From NCBI GenBank assembly GCA_028702545.1, contig JAQVOQ010000057.1, forward strand, positions 1-5,663: a DNA stretch of 5,663 nt, read 5' to 3'. The DNA is from Clostridia bacterium. GTDB lineage: Bacteria > Bacillota > Clostridia > Christensenellales > UBA1242. The number at the start of each line of letters is the position of its first letter. Within the stretch, counting starts at the first letter, position 1. Shown here in pieces: positions 1-4,425 of this stretch. The position numbers and the translations under genes are program-made. The notes under the pieces are model-generated. The model saw nothing but the letters and a program-made list of their open reading frames with translations. It was not told the origin of the DNA and did no database searches.

Positions 1-19
1 TAGACTTACGAAGAATCTT
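1..19 (-). repeat. Truncated palindromic repeat unit at window edge
   Basis: This stretch matches the last 19 bases of the inverted-type units seen at 83-126 and elsewhere (it ends CGAAGAATCTT). The rest of the unit lies outside the window. It suggests that the repeat cluster continues to the left, possibly as the second inverted unit of another composite. Confidence 0.8.
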
Positions 20-31
20 GTATTATTATTT

Positions 32-126
32 AAGACCCTTCGTTAGCAAGGTTATGCTGTGCTTCTCAGGGTGACAACGAATTGTCATTCTGAGCTTGCT
101 GTATTACTAGACTTACGAAGAATCTT
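32..126. repeat. Composite palindromic repeat, copy A (inverted unit pair)
   Basis: This copy has a forward unit at 32-76, a six-base spacer, and an inverted unit at 83-126. The forward unit starts AAGACCCTTCG and ends CTCAGGGTGACA. The inverted unit, read on the minus strand, starts AAGATTCTTCG and ends CTCAGAATGACA. Head to head, the units form a large imperfect palindrome, and each can also fold alone through its ACCCT/AGGGT or ATTCT/AGAAT ends. The forward unit is identical over 45 bases to the one in copy C. The last base of the inverted unit overlaps the stop codon of the GIY-YIG gene. The arrangement resembles REP/REPIN doublets, but no family assignment can be made without a search. 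Confidence 0.88.
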
Positions 127-410
127 TATTCCCAACTATCAGACAAATCATTCCAGTTTGGATTTAAACTTTCTATTAACTTATTTTTTTTATCTCTTAT
201 CCAGCCTTTTAATTTCTTCTCTCTTTCAATTGCTGAATTTATATCTGTTGTGCACTCGTAATAAACTAATTTATGTATATTGTATTTTTTTGTAAAACCA
301 TCTATTAGTTCATTTTTGTGCTCATACAATCTACGTTCTAAGTTATTGGTTACACCTATGTATAACATTTTGTTATTATAATTAGATAATATATAAACAT
401 AATATTGCAT
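126..410 (-). CDS. GIY-YIG superfamily endonuclease, small stand-alone type
   Basis: This is a 94-residue protein consisting only of a GIY-YIG nuclease domain, of the small single-domain kind often labelled UPF0213-like or UvrC-like. The first motif is the VYIL strand at residues 5-8, and the second is YIG at 17-19. They are followed by Arg27, His31 and a Glu62 in the AIEREKKLK helix, matching the expected metal-dependent active-site residues, so the protein looks intact. It ends with the NPNW-DL segment typical of this subgroup. The start at 410 is supported by AAGGAG at 419-424, eight bases upstream. Composite repeats flank it on both sides, and the stop codon overlaps the repeat at 83-126 by one base. 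I saw no convincing promoter; transcription may start inside the upstream repeat. The family is known for DNA cleavage. A role in cutting or spreading the adjacent repeats is inference. Confidence 0.93.
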   Translation of the reverse strand: MQYYVYILSNYNNKMLYIGVTNNLERRLYEHKNELIDGFTKKYNIHKLVYYECTTDINSAIEREKKLKGWIRDKKNKLIESLNPNWNDLSDSWE

Positions 411-441
411 AAATAAATCTCCTTATTAATCCTTATCATTT

Positions 442-585
442 AAGACCCTTCGTTAGTAAGGTTATGCTGTGCTTCTCAGGGTGACATACCCGTGTCATTC
501 TGAGCCGACTGTATTAATAGACTTGCGAAGAATCTTCCCCTCGTGTCATTCTGAGCCGACTGTATTAATAGACTTGCGAAGAATC
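442..585. repeat. Composite palindromic repeat, copy B (three units)
   Basis: This copy has a forward unit at 442-486, the spacer TACCCG, an inverted unit at 493-536, the linker CCCCTCG, and a second inverted unit at 544-585. The forward unit has one mismatch to copies A and C. The two inverted units are nearly identical and differ at the outer end. The linker CCCCTCG is the same as in copy C, so the three-unit composite is the repeated entity, not just single units. It sits between the start of the GIY-YIG gene and the terminator of the next gene. Confidence 0.9.
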
Positions 586-619
586 ATTTTAAAGTGACAT
601 AACTTTGTGCAAGTTAACC

Positions 620-647
620 AAAAAAAGCCAACTAAAATTAGTTAGCT
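620..647 (-). terminator. Intrinsic terminator of the membrane-anchored protein gene
   Basis: The arms at 626-635 and 638-647 form a 10-pair stem. On the minus strand the only non-Watson-Crick pair becomes a G-U wobble, and the stem is followed by seven U residues (620-626). It lies 12 bases downstream of the stop codon at 659. The mismatch on the plus strand shows that it serves the minus strand. Confidence 0.88.
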
Positions 648-658
648 TACTTTTGCTT

Positions 659-1318
659 TTACTCCATTTTTATTGTATATAAAACTGAAACCTTTTCTTT
701 ATTTGAATTTAATAATGAAACAACTGTTGGACTTCCGCTTGTATATCTAACTCTACATCTATCATCAGCTACACCCGAAATACCAGCATCTTCTCTATAG
801 AAAGCCTGATAATTGCCTATATTATTTGTATAACTAAGCAATATGTGAAATCTACTTTCTGAAATTTTTTGCATATAATTTTCTTTACCAATCGTTATTT
901 CAACAGATATATTTGGCGATTTGCTTTCAAGATACCATTTAATTGCCAAAACATTAGTTCCTAAATATCCAAACGCTATGCTACCATAAAGATCAAACAT
1001 TTTAATTGGTTCTGCTAAACTATAATCTCCTACATATGAATTATGTAATTTTAAATCTCTTAAAATATTATAACAGGCTATTGCTGGAGAAATATTTGAC
1101 TGATTGCCAAAAATACCATAATCCAAATTATCTAATTGAGCAACATATGAATATGTTACATAAAAGTTATTCCAACTTGAATCAAATTCAGTTATTAAAT
1201 TTTTTTCATAATTCGCCTCTGAAATCAAATAGTTTCCACCTGCATTTATTAATACAATCATAATAAGCGTAATTAAAATTATTTTAACAGGACTTACTCT
1301 CTTTTTAATTCTTCTCAT
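659..1318 (-). CDS. Membrane-anchored or secreted protein resembling a degenerate papain/C39-like peptidase
   Basis: This is a 219-residue protein. It has a basic N-terminus (MRRIKKR) and a hydrophobic stretch at about 11-27, so it is a signal peptide or single-pass anchor with the remainder outside the membrane. Residues 74-86 (SNISPAIACYNIL) align by eye with the catalytic-cysteine segment of C39-like peptidases (N-C-x-P-T-A-x-x-N-L), but isoleucine 76 stands where the cysteine should be. The segment around 118-133 (GYLGTNVLAIKWYLES) fits the GT-x-x-x-x-A-x-x-x-Y-L helix that follows. The strand at 158-174 resembles the histidine region, with Asn-Tyr-Gln at 169-171 in place of His. The fold assignment is inference from pattern; loss of catalysis is a further inference. 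GAAGGAA at 1323-1329 is the ribosome site. The gene is monocistronic between composite repeats B and C, with its own terminator. Confidence 0.85.
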   Translation of the reverse strand: MRRIKKRVSPVKIILITLIMIVLINAGGNYLISEANYEKNLITEFDSSWNNFYVTYSYVAQLDNLDYGIFGNQSNISPAIACYNILRDLKLHNSYVGDYSLAEPIKMFDLYGSIAFGYLGTNVLAIKWYLESKSPNISVEITIGKENYMQKISESRFHILLSYTNNIGNYQAFYREDAGISGVADDRCRVRYTSGSPTVVSLLNSNKEKVSVLYTIKME

Positions 1319-1383
1319 AATCTTCCTTCTTTTGTTTAGTATATATTATTTAAAAATTGATTTGTTATTTTAACTGCGATTTT

Positions 1384-1529
1384 AAGACCCTTCGTTAGCA
1401 AGGTTATGCTGTGCTTCTCAGGGTGACATACCCTTGTCATTCTGAGAGGTAGCAATATTAATAGACTTACGAAGAATCTTCCCCTCGTGTCATTTAAGAG
1501 CCGACTGTATTATTAGACTTACGAAGAAT
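1384..1529. repeat. Composite palindromic repeat, copy C (three units)
   Basis: This copy has a forward unit at 1384-1428, the spacer TACCCT, an inverted unit at 1435-1480, the linker CCCCTCG, and an inverted unit at 1488-1529. The order, orientation and linkers match copy B. The last unit is worn: its stem end reads ATTTAAGAG instead of ATTCTGAG, and its outer end loses the CTT. It lies upstream of the start of the gene ending at 659, so that gene is bracketed by direct repeats B and C. Confidence 0.9.
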
Positions 1530-1666
1530 ATAATTACTTTAAATAAAAAATAATATTGTTCGTTTGTTATTGCAACTACATTCTTTATAAAATTTTAGCA
1601 TATATATCTTTTTTTTACAACTTTTTAGATATAAACTAATCGTTTAATTTTTAACAGTTTTTGGAC
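1530..1666. other. AT-rich intergenic stretch without a gene
   Basis: I see no coding region, RNA gene or convincing promoter here. A weak hairpin (TAAAC, loop TAATC, GTTTA) sits at about 1632-1646 and is followed on the plus strand by ATTTTT. It separates repeat copy C from the GC-rich structured island. Confidence 0.5.
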
Positions 1667-1735
1667 AATACGCGGGGCGAGTGTGCTAGTGATACTGTTT
1701 CGCATACTGCAACACATTAAATACGCGGGGCGAGT
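1667..1735. repeat. Two direct copies of a 16-base GC-rich repeat
   Basis: AATACGCGGGGCGAGT occurs at 1667-1682 and, identically, at 1720-1735, offset by 53 bases. The second copy forms the loop and part of the stem of a hairpin (arms 1717-1724 and 1734-1740, with one bulge). The first copy lacks a matching arm. The motif is far richer in G and C than its surroundings. Confidence 0.9.
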
Positions 1736-1836
1736 ATTAAAAAGAGTGTTGGGCCGCGTGTGTTTTGCCGCTAGGCAAAACGGGCACGACAAGTGCCCTC
1801 GCACCATTTGGTGCGAGCACGCGACCCCTTACCGCG
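1681..1836 (-). ncRNA. Candidate structured RNA or DNA element with a four-way junction
   Basis: Outer arms at 1751-1760 and 1818-1827 enclose three hairpins: 1762-1769/1774-1781 (8 pairs), 1782-1787/1793-1798 (6 pairs) and 1799-1805/1810-1816 (7 pairs). Only single bases link them at the junction. The outer stem has one C-A mismatch if read on the plus strand but a G-U pair on the minus strand, which favours a minus-strand RNA. A further hairpin pairs 1681-1690 with 1706-1715 (9 pairs, two single-base bulges). The bases at 1712-1715 can instead pair with 1746-1749, so two folds compete. I recognise no known RNA family. It could equally act as cruciform DNA. It directly follows the terminator of the minus-strand gene at 1875. 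No promoter of its own is evident on the minus strand. Confidence 0.6.
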
Positions 1837-1839
1837 CAC

Positions 1840-1869
1840 AAAAAAAACCTAAGCAATTGCCTAGGTTTT
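1840..1869 (-). terminator. Intrinsic terminator of the helical protein gene
   Basis: The arms at 1844-1851 and 1862-1869 form an 8-pair stem extended by an inner GC pair around AATT. Read on the minus strand, it runs into a tract of eight U residues (1840-1847). It begins five bases after the stop codon at 1875. The plus-strand side has TTTTATTTATT, so it may also stop weakly any plus-strand transcript of the structured island. Confidence 0.87.
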
Positions 1870-1874
1870 ATTTA

Positions 1875-2429
1875 TTAAAATTTTGAATCGTATTCAGGGT
1901 CTACTGCTAATTCTTTTGGTAATTGGTCAAACTTAGCCTCTAAATTTTCTTGAATAGCTTTTCTTTTTACTAAAACAGCTTCACTTTTAGGAAGTAAATA
2001 TTTTTTGCAAGCTGAAACTTTACTGCCAAGGTCTGATAAGCCAACCACTATCCTAGCGCTAACATCATACAACTCTACTTGCTCATCTATATTTGCTTTA
2101 ATCATAGCATTTAACATTTTAAACTCTGGGTCAGCTTTTTCAAAATAGTTTATAATCTCTTTAAAGTTATCAATTTCCGCCTCTAAAAAAATTACCGCCT
2201 CTTTATTTACAAATCTTGCATGTTTAATAATATTAGTTGCGCTTTTTAGCGACAAACTATCATACTTTTTGTTTAAATCAATATCAATTGCCTTGCTAAC
2301 GCTTTTTTCTATTTCATCTATAACCCCTAAAATTGATTTTAAACAGCCGATGTAATAAGGAAAATCTTTGTTATATTTTTCTATTTTTTCAACAACTTTT
2401 TCAAGTTCCTTTATACTTAAATTTTGCAT
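1875..2429 (-). CDS. Orphan helical protein of unknown function
   Basis: I do not recognise this 184-residue protein. It is rich in Lys, Glu, Ile and Leu and looks almost wholly alpha-helical. Probable coiled-coil or helical-bundle stretches lie at about 5-50, 60-98 and 105-168, and the short acidic tail ends DPEYDSKF. It has no signal peptide or membrane segment, so it is probably cytoplasmic. The start at 2429 is fixed by AAGGGGA at 2437-2443. The gene is a complete single-gene unit: a perfect consensus promoter (2471-2499), a leader of about 35 bases, and a terminator five bases past the stop. Such a promoter suggests strong, constitutive expression. Its neighbours give no clue to function. 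It could be a structural or regulatory helical-bundle protein, or a mobile-element cargo gene. Confidence 0.85.
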   Translation of the reverse strand: MQNLSIKELEKVVEKIEKYNKDFPYYIGCLKSILGVIDEIEKSVSKAIDIDLNKKYDSLSLKSATNIIKHARFVNKEAVIFLEAEIDNFKEIINYFEKADPEFKMLNAMIKANIDEQVELYDVSARIVVGLSDLGSKVSACKKYLLPKSEAVLVKRKAIQENLEAKFDQLPKELAVDPEYDSKF

Positions 2430-2470
2430 ATTAATATCCCCTTATTTGATTAGATTATTTATACATCTTA

Positions 2471-2499
2471 ATTATAGCAAAATCTTTAAAAAATGTCAA
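2471..2499 (-). promoter_or_regulatory. Perfect consensus vegetative promoter for the helical protein gene
   Basis: On the minus strand, TTGACA (2494-2499) and TATAAT (2471-2476) are separated by exactly 17 bases, matching the consensus in all 12 positions. An A-rich run just upstream (about 2508-2516) could act as an UP element. Transcription should start near 2464. Confidence 0.93.
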
Positions 2500-2525
2500 T
2501 ACTCTAATTTTTTTTATTTGTATGT

Positions 2526-2587
2526 ATAGCATATTTTTTGTAATATAAAGTCTATTTATTCGGCTTTATAGTTTGTATATGTGCTAT
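2526..2587 (+). repeat. Nested inverted repeat forming a long hairpin
   Basis: The outer arms at 2526-2534 and 2579-2587 pair over nine bases, and the inner arms at 2544-2552 and 2562-2570 also pair over nine. Each stem contains one T-G pair that is a valid G-U wobble only on the plus strand. A plus-strand RNA hairpin therefore fits better than a DNA operator. No U-tract follows, so it is not a normal terminator. It lies upstream of the consensus minus-strand promoter. Confidence 0.6.
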
Positions 2588-2655
2588 CACAACTATTTAT
2601 TAGTTTTATGAGAGTTAACTTATTAAAAAATTAAATTTAATCTTAAATTAAATCA

Positions 2656-2684
2656 TTGACAGCCTAGCACTTTTTTGTTATATT
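2656..2684 (+). promoter_or_regulatory. Promoter for the tRNA-Ser transcript
   Basis: TTGACA (2656-2661) matches the -35 consensus fully and TATATT (2679-2684) matches the -10 at five of six positions, with a 17-base spacer. The start would be near 2691. No coding region follows, so the transcript would be a long leader ending in the tRNA. A second possible -10, TATAAT at 3003-3008, has only a poor -35 and could start a shorter precursor. Confidence 0.75.
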
Positions 2685-2690
2685 TATTAA

Positions 2691-3064
2691 GCAAACATTT
2701 TTGTAGCACATAAATTAATTACTTTACTCCCTACCGTGTTACAATAAGCAAAGCGGTATTATGTTACAGTGAGTTTACTAAAAGACAGCATTATGTTACA
2801 GTATGTAAATAACAACAAAAGTACCTACTGGAAACTTTTGCCCTTTAGAGGAGTAACCAACCGATTTAGCGGTGCAAAAACTTGAGCAAGTTTTTATCTG
2901 CGGTGAGGTTGAGTGCTTATCAGCATTAATTTACAGTATTACTAACTAAGTAAAAGTACTCCCGCAGGGTGCAACTTTTACTTAAAGAGGAGAACACAAC
3001 TTTATAATGGAGCAACTTACTTGTAAAAGTGAGGTGCGGAATGCTAAAAGTTGGCGTTCGACAA
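2691..3064 (+). ncRNA. Long structured leader upstream of tRNA-Ser, no recognised family
   Basis: There is no protein gene in these 374 bases. Three TGTTACA repeats lie at 2737, 2762 and 2794; the last two belong to 13-base matches at 2758-2770 and 2790-2802. Two related hairpins follow. The first has arms 2816-2822/2834-2840 and the second has arms 2947-2957/2974-2984 (11 perfect pairs). Each has a short inner C-G stem, and each is followed by a purine-rich AGAGGAG (2847-2853, 2986-2992). Between them is a perfect AT-rich hairpin at 2876-2895. The signatures of tmRNA, RNase P RNA, SRP RNA and T-box leaders are absent as far as I can see. It may be a small RNA processed from the tRNA precursor, or decayed repeats. 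Confidence 0.45.
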
Positions 3065-3153
3065 GGAGAGATGGCAGAGTGGTCTAATGCACCAGTCTTG
3101 AAAACTGGCGATCCTGAAAGGGACCGGGGGTTCGAATCCCTCTCTCTCCGCCA
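3065..3153 (+). tRNA. tRNA-Ser, anticodon UGA
   Basis: The acceptor arms GGAGAGA (3065-3071) and TCTCTCC (3143-3149) pair perfectly, followed by discriminator G and an encoded CCA (3151-3153). The anticodon stem CCAGT/ACTGG (3092-3096/3104-3108) holds the loop CTTGAAA with anticodon TGA at 3099-3101. The T arm has TTCGAAT at 3131-3137, and a long variable arm (about 3109-3125) marks it as a class II serine tRNA. It reads UCA and other UCN codons. Its 3' end is a likely attachment site for the recombinase encoded to the right. Confidence 0.98.
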
Positions 3154-3157
3154 ACAC

Positions 3158-3185
3158 AAAAAGCCTTATTTTATAAGGCTTTTTT
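3158..3185 (+). terminator. Intrinsic terminator of the tRNA-Ser transcript
   Basis: The arms AAAAAGCCTTA (3158-3168) and TAAGGCTTTTT (3174-3184) are perfectly complementary around a five-base loop and end in six T residues. It begins four bases after the CCA end. Confidence 0.93.
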
Positions 3186-3340
3186 GATGTTTTAATACTC
3201 TTAAAAAGCACTATAAAACACCAGCAAAAAATGCACCAAAAACACCATTTCTACCCATTTTTCTACCTAATTGTTCCTAAAAGCCCTATAAAATGAGGGT
3301 TTATAAGCATTTTTTAAAAGCAAAATTTTATAAATTTCAT
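3186..3340. other. Possible attachment-site arm region with short direct repeats
   Basis: This is non-coding sequence between the tRNA terminator and the Fic gene. It holds CACCA at 3219, 3234 and 3243, and TTTCTACC at 3248-3255 and 3260-3267 (offset 12). It also holds a 7-pair hairpin (3281-3287/3296-3302) with one G-U pair on the plus strand. Short direct repeats beside a tRNA 3' end are typical of tyrosine-recombinase arm-binding sites, and a recombinase gene lies on the same side. The second copy of the tRNA 3' end (the other att site) is not in the window. Confidence 0.35.
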
Positions 3341-3368
3341 AAAAAGACTGATTTTACTCAGTCTTTTT
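3341..3368 (-). terminator. Intrinsic terminator of the Fic gene
   Basis: The arms AAAAAGACTGA (3341-3351) and TCAGTCTTTTT (3358-3368) are perfectly complementary with a six-base loop. It starts three bases after the Fic stop codon. The U-tracts make it workable on both strands. Confidence 0.88.
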
Positions 3369-3371
3369 TGT

Positions 3372-4268
3372 TTAGCTCAATATCTTCAAATATTCTTCTA
3401 GTCTTTCTTTTACCAAAACTTTAACTAAATTAATCATAGGTTTTGGGTTATTGTTTTTAAAATAGCTTTCAAAAGCATTATAATATTTTTTTCTATCTTT
3501 GAATTTAATGTTAATCGGTGGATAGCCTTCTTGCATAAACATTAAGTTATTTAAAAGCCTTCCCGTTCTACCATTTCCATCAATAAATGGATGTATTCCT
3601 TCAAATATTAAATGAAACAATGCAACTTGTTCGACTATATGCTTTGAGGCTTTCCATAATTTATAATCAATCATTAAGTCTTCCATTTTCTTTTCAACCA
3701 AATATGGTTGTGGTGGGGTCTTGGTTGCTCCTGCAATTCTTACATCAATTCTTCTGTATCTACCTTTGTCTTCTCTCATATCGGCAAGTACCAAAGAATG
3801 TATTGTTTTAATTACGCTTTCAGTTATTTCTGTTTTATTTTTTACTAAGTCTACAACATAATCAAAAGCTTCTTTATGATTAACCGCTTCCATATGGTCT
3901 TTTAATGGCTTTTGGTCAATAGTAACGCCCTGCAATACCATTGCGGTTTCATTAAGAGTTAAGGTGTTGCCTTCAATAGCATTACTGTTATAGGTGTAGT
4001 CAACTGCAAATTGCTCGTTAAGCCTTTTTACTTCACCCTCAGTTAGTGGTCTTGTTTTATCTAACTGCTCTTTTAATCTATCAATTTCAGCGTAAAAAGT
4101 TCTACCCGCTCTTTTATCTTCACTTGGTTTTTTGGCATTCTCTGGAATAAACCATTTATTGCGCTCAAAAACAGCGCCCTCAATTCTATCTTCTTTTAAA
4201 AGTGTTCTAATCCTTCTGTCTGTAATGCCCCATTTAACGCTAGCTTGTTTTGTTGTAATAAATTTCAT
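3372..4268 (-). CDS. Fic-family AMP-transferase with N-terminal helix-turn-helix domain
   Basis: This is a 298-residue protein. Residues 1-45 form an excisionase/MerR-like DNA-binding domain, with TTKQASVKWGITDRRIRTLL followed by the wing VFERNKWFIP. The Fic domain carries the full catalytic motif HPFIDGNGRTGR at 226-237, with the conserved His226 and phosphate-binding residues. The inhibitory motif SNAIEG at 95-100 precedes the Fic core, so this is a class II Fic in which Glu99 should block ATP positioning until released. The family transfers AMP to hydroxyl side chains of target proteins; the target here is unknown. The start at 4268 has a near-perfect ribosome site, AAGGATGTGAT (4275-4285). 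No antitoxin gene is adjacent, as expected when inhibition is built in. It lies between tRNA-Ser and the recombinase, so it is probably cargo of the integrated element. The promoter overlaps an inverted repeat, which suggests autoregulation. Confidence 0.95.
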   Translation of the reverse strand: MKFITTKQASVKWGITDRRIRTLLKEDRIEGAVFERNKWFIPENAKKPSEDKRAGRTFYAEIDRLKEQLDKTRPLTEGEVKRLNEQFAVDYTYNSNAIEGNTLTLNETAMVLQGVTIDQKPLKDHMEAVNHKEAFDYVVDLVKNKTEITESVIKTIHSLVLADMREDKGRYRRIDVRIAGATKTPPQPYLVEKKMEDLMIDYKLWKASKHIVEQVALFHLIFEGIHPFIDGNGRTGRLLNNLMFMQEGYPPINIKFKDRKKYYNAFESYFKNNNPKPMINLVKVLVKERLEEYLKILS

Positions 4269-4326
4269 TTACAAATCACATCCTTTTATAAATACATAAT
4301 AACATATATTATTGCTTAATACTACC

Positions 4327-4393
4327 TATTTTATTCCGCAAAATACGAAAAGTCAAGTTTTTATGCTATATTTAAATTTTGCGGAATAAAATA
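4327..4393. promoter_or_regulatory. Putative operator: 18-base perfect inverted repeat around the Fic promoter
   Basis: The arms at 4327-4344 and 4376-4393 are perfectly complementary over 18 bases with a 31-base gap. The core is TTCCGCAAA. A third core, in the same orientation as the left arm, lies at 4417-4425 and abuts the recombinase stop codon. The left arm covers the -10 and spacer of the Fic promoter, while the right arm lies about 20 bases upstream of its -35. Protein bound to the arms should block transcription. The HTH domain of Fic is the obvious candidate ligand, but this is inference. No U-tract follows on either strand, so it is a poor terminator. Confidence 0.65.
4328..4356 (-). 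promoter_or_regulatory. Promoter of the Fic gene
   Basis: On the minus strand, TTGACT (4351-4356) and TAAAAT (4328-4333) are 17 bases apart, each matching consensus at five of six positions. Transcription should start near 4321, giving a leader of about 52 bases. The -10 and most of the spacer lie inside the left arm of the inverted repeat. Confidence 0.78.
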
Positions 4394-4425
4394 GAGCGAA
4401 TATTTTAATTTCTTTGTTCCGCAAA

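Noticed and set aside
59..295. Plus-strand open frame
   Set aside because: It is antisense to the GIY-YIG gene and starts inside a repeat unit.
1..1529. CRISPR array
   Set aside because: The repeats are inverted pairs with fixed short linkers, not direct repeats with varied spacers of even length. No cas gene is present.
1564..1591. Plus-strand promoter TTGTTA-16-TATAAA for the structured island
   Set aside because: The -35 is weak, the spacing is short, and such matches are common in AT-rich DNA.
1625..1886. Overlapping open frames on both strands (1625-1807 minus, 1683-1886 plus)
   Set aside because: They cover the repeats and hairpins of the structured island, have no ribosome sites, and their sequences are dictated by the stems.
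2691..3064. tmRNA, RNase P RNA, SRP RNA, T-box or lysine riboswitch as the identity of the leader
   Set aside because: None of the conserved signatures I know for these is present. A single GAGGTGCG match to the lysine motif at about 3031 has no supporting structure.
3007..3078. Short frame from ATG 3007 after AGAGGAG
   Set aside because: It is only 23 codons, its spacing to the purine tract is long, and it runs into the tRNA.
2926..3159. Open frame on the minus strand beginning with a RERDSNPR-like stretch
   Set aside because: It is antisense to tRNA-Ser. This peptide is a well-known false call produced by the tRNA T arm.
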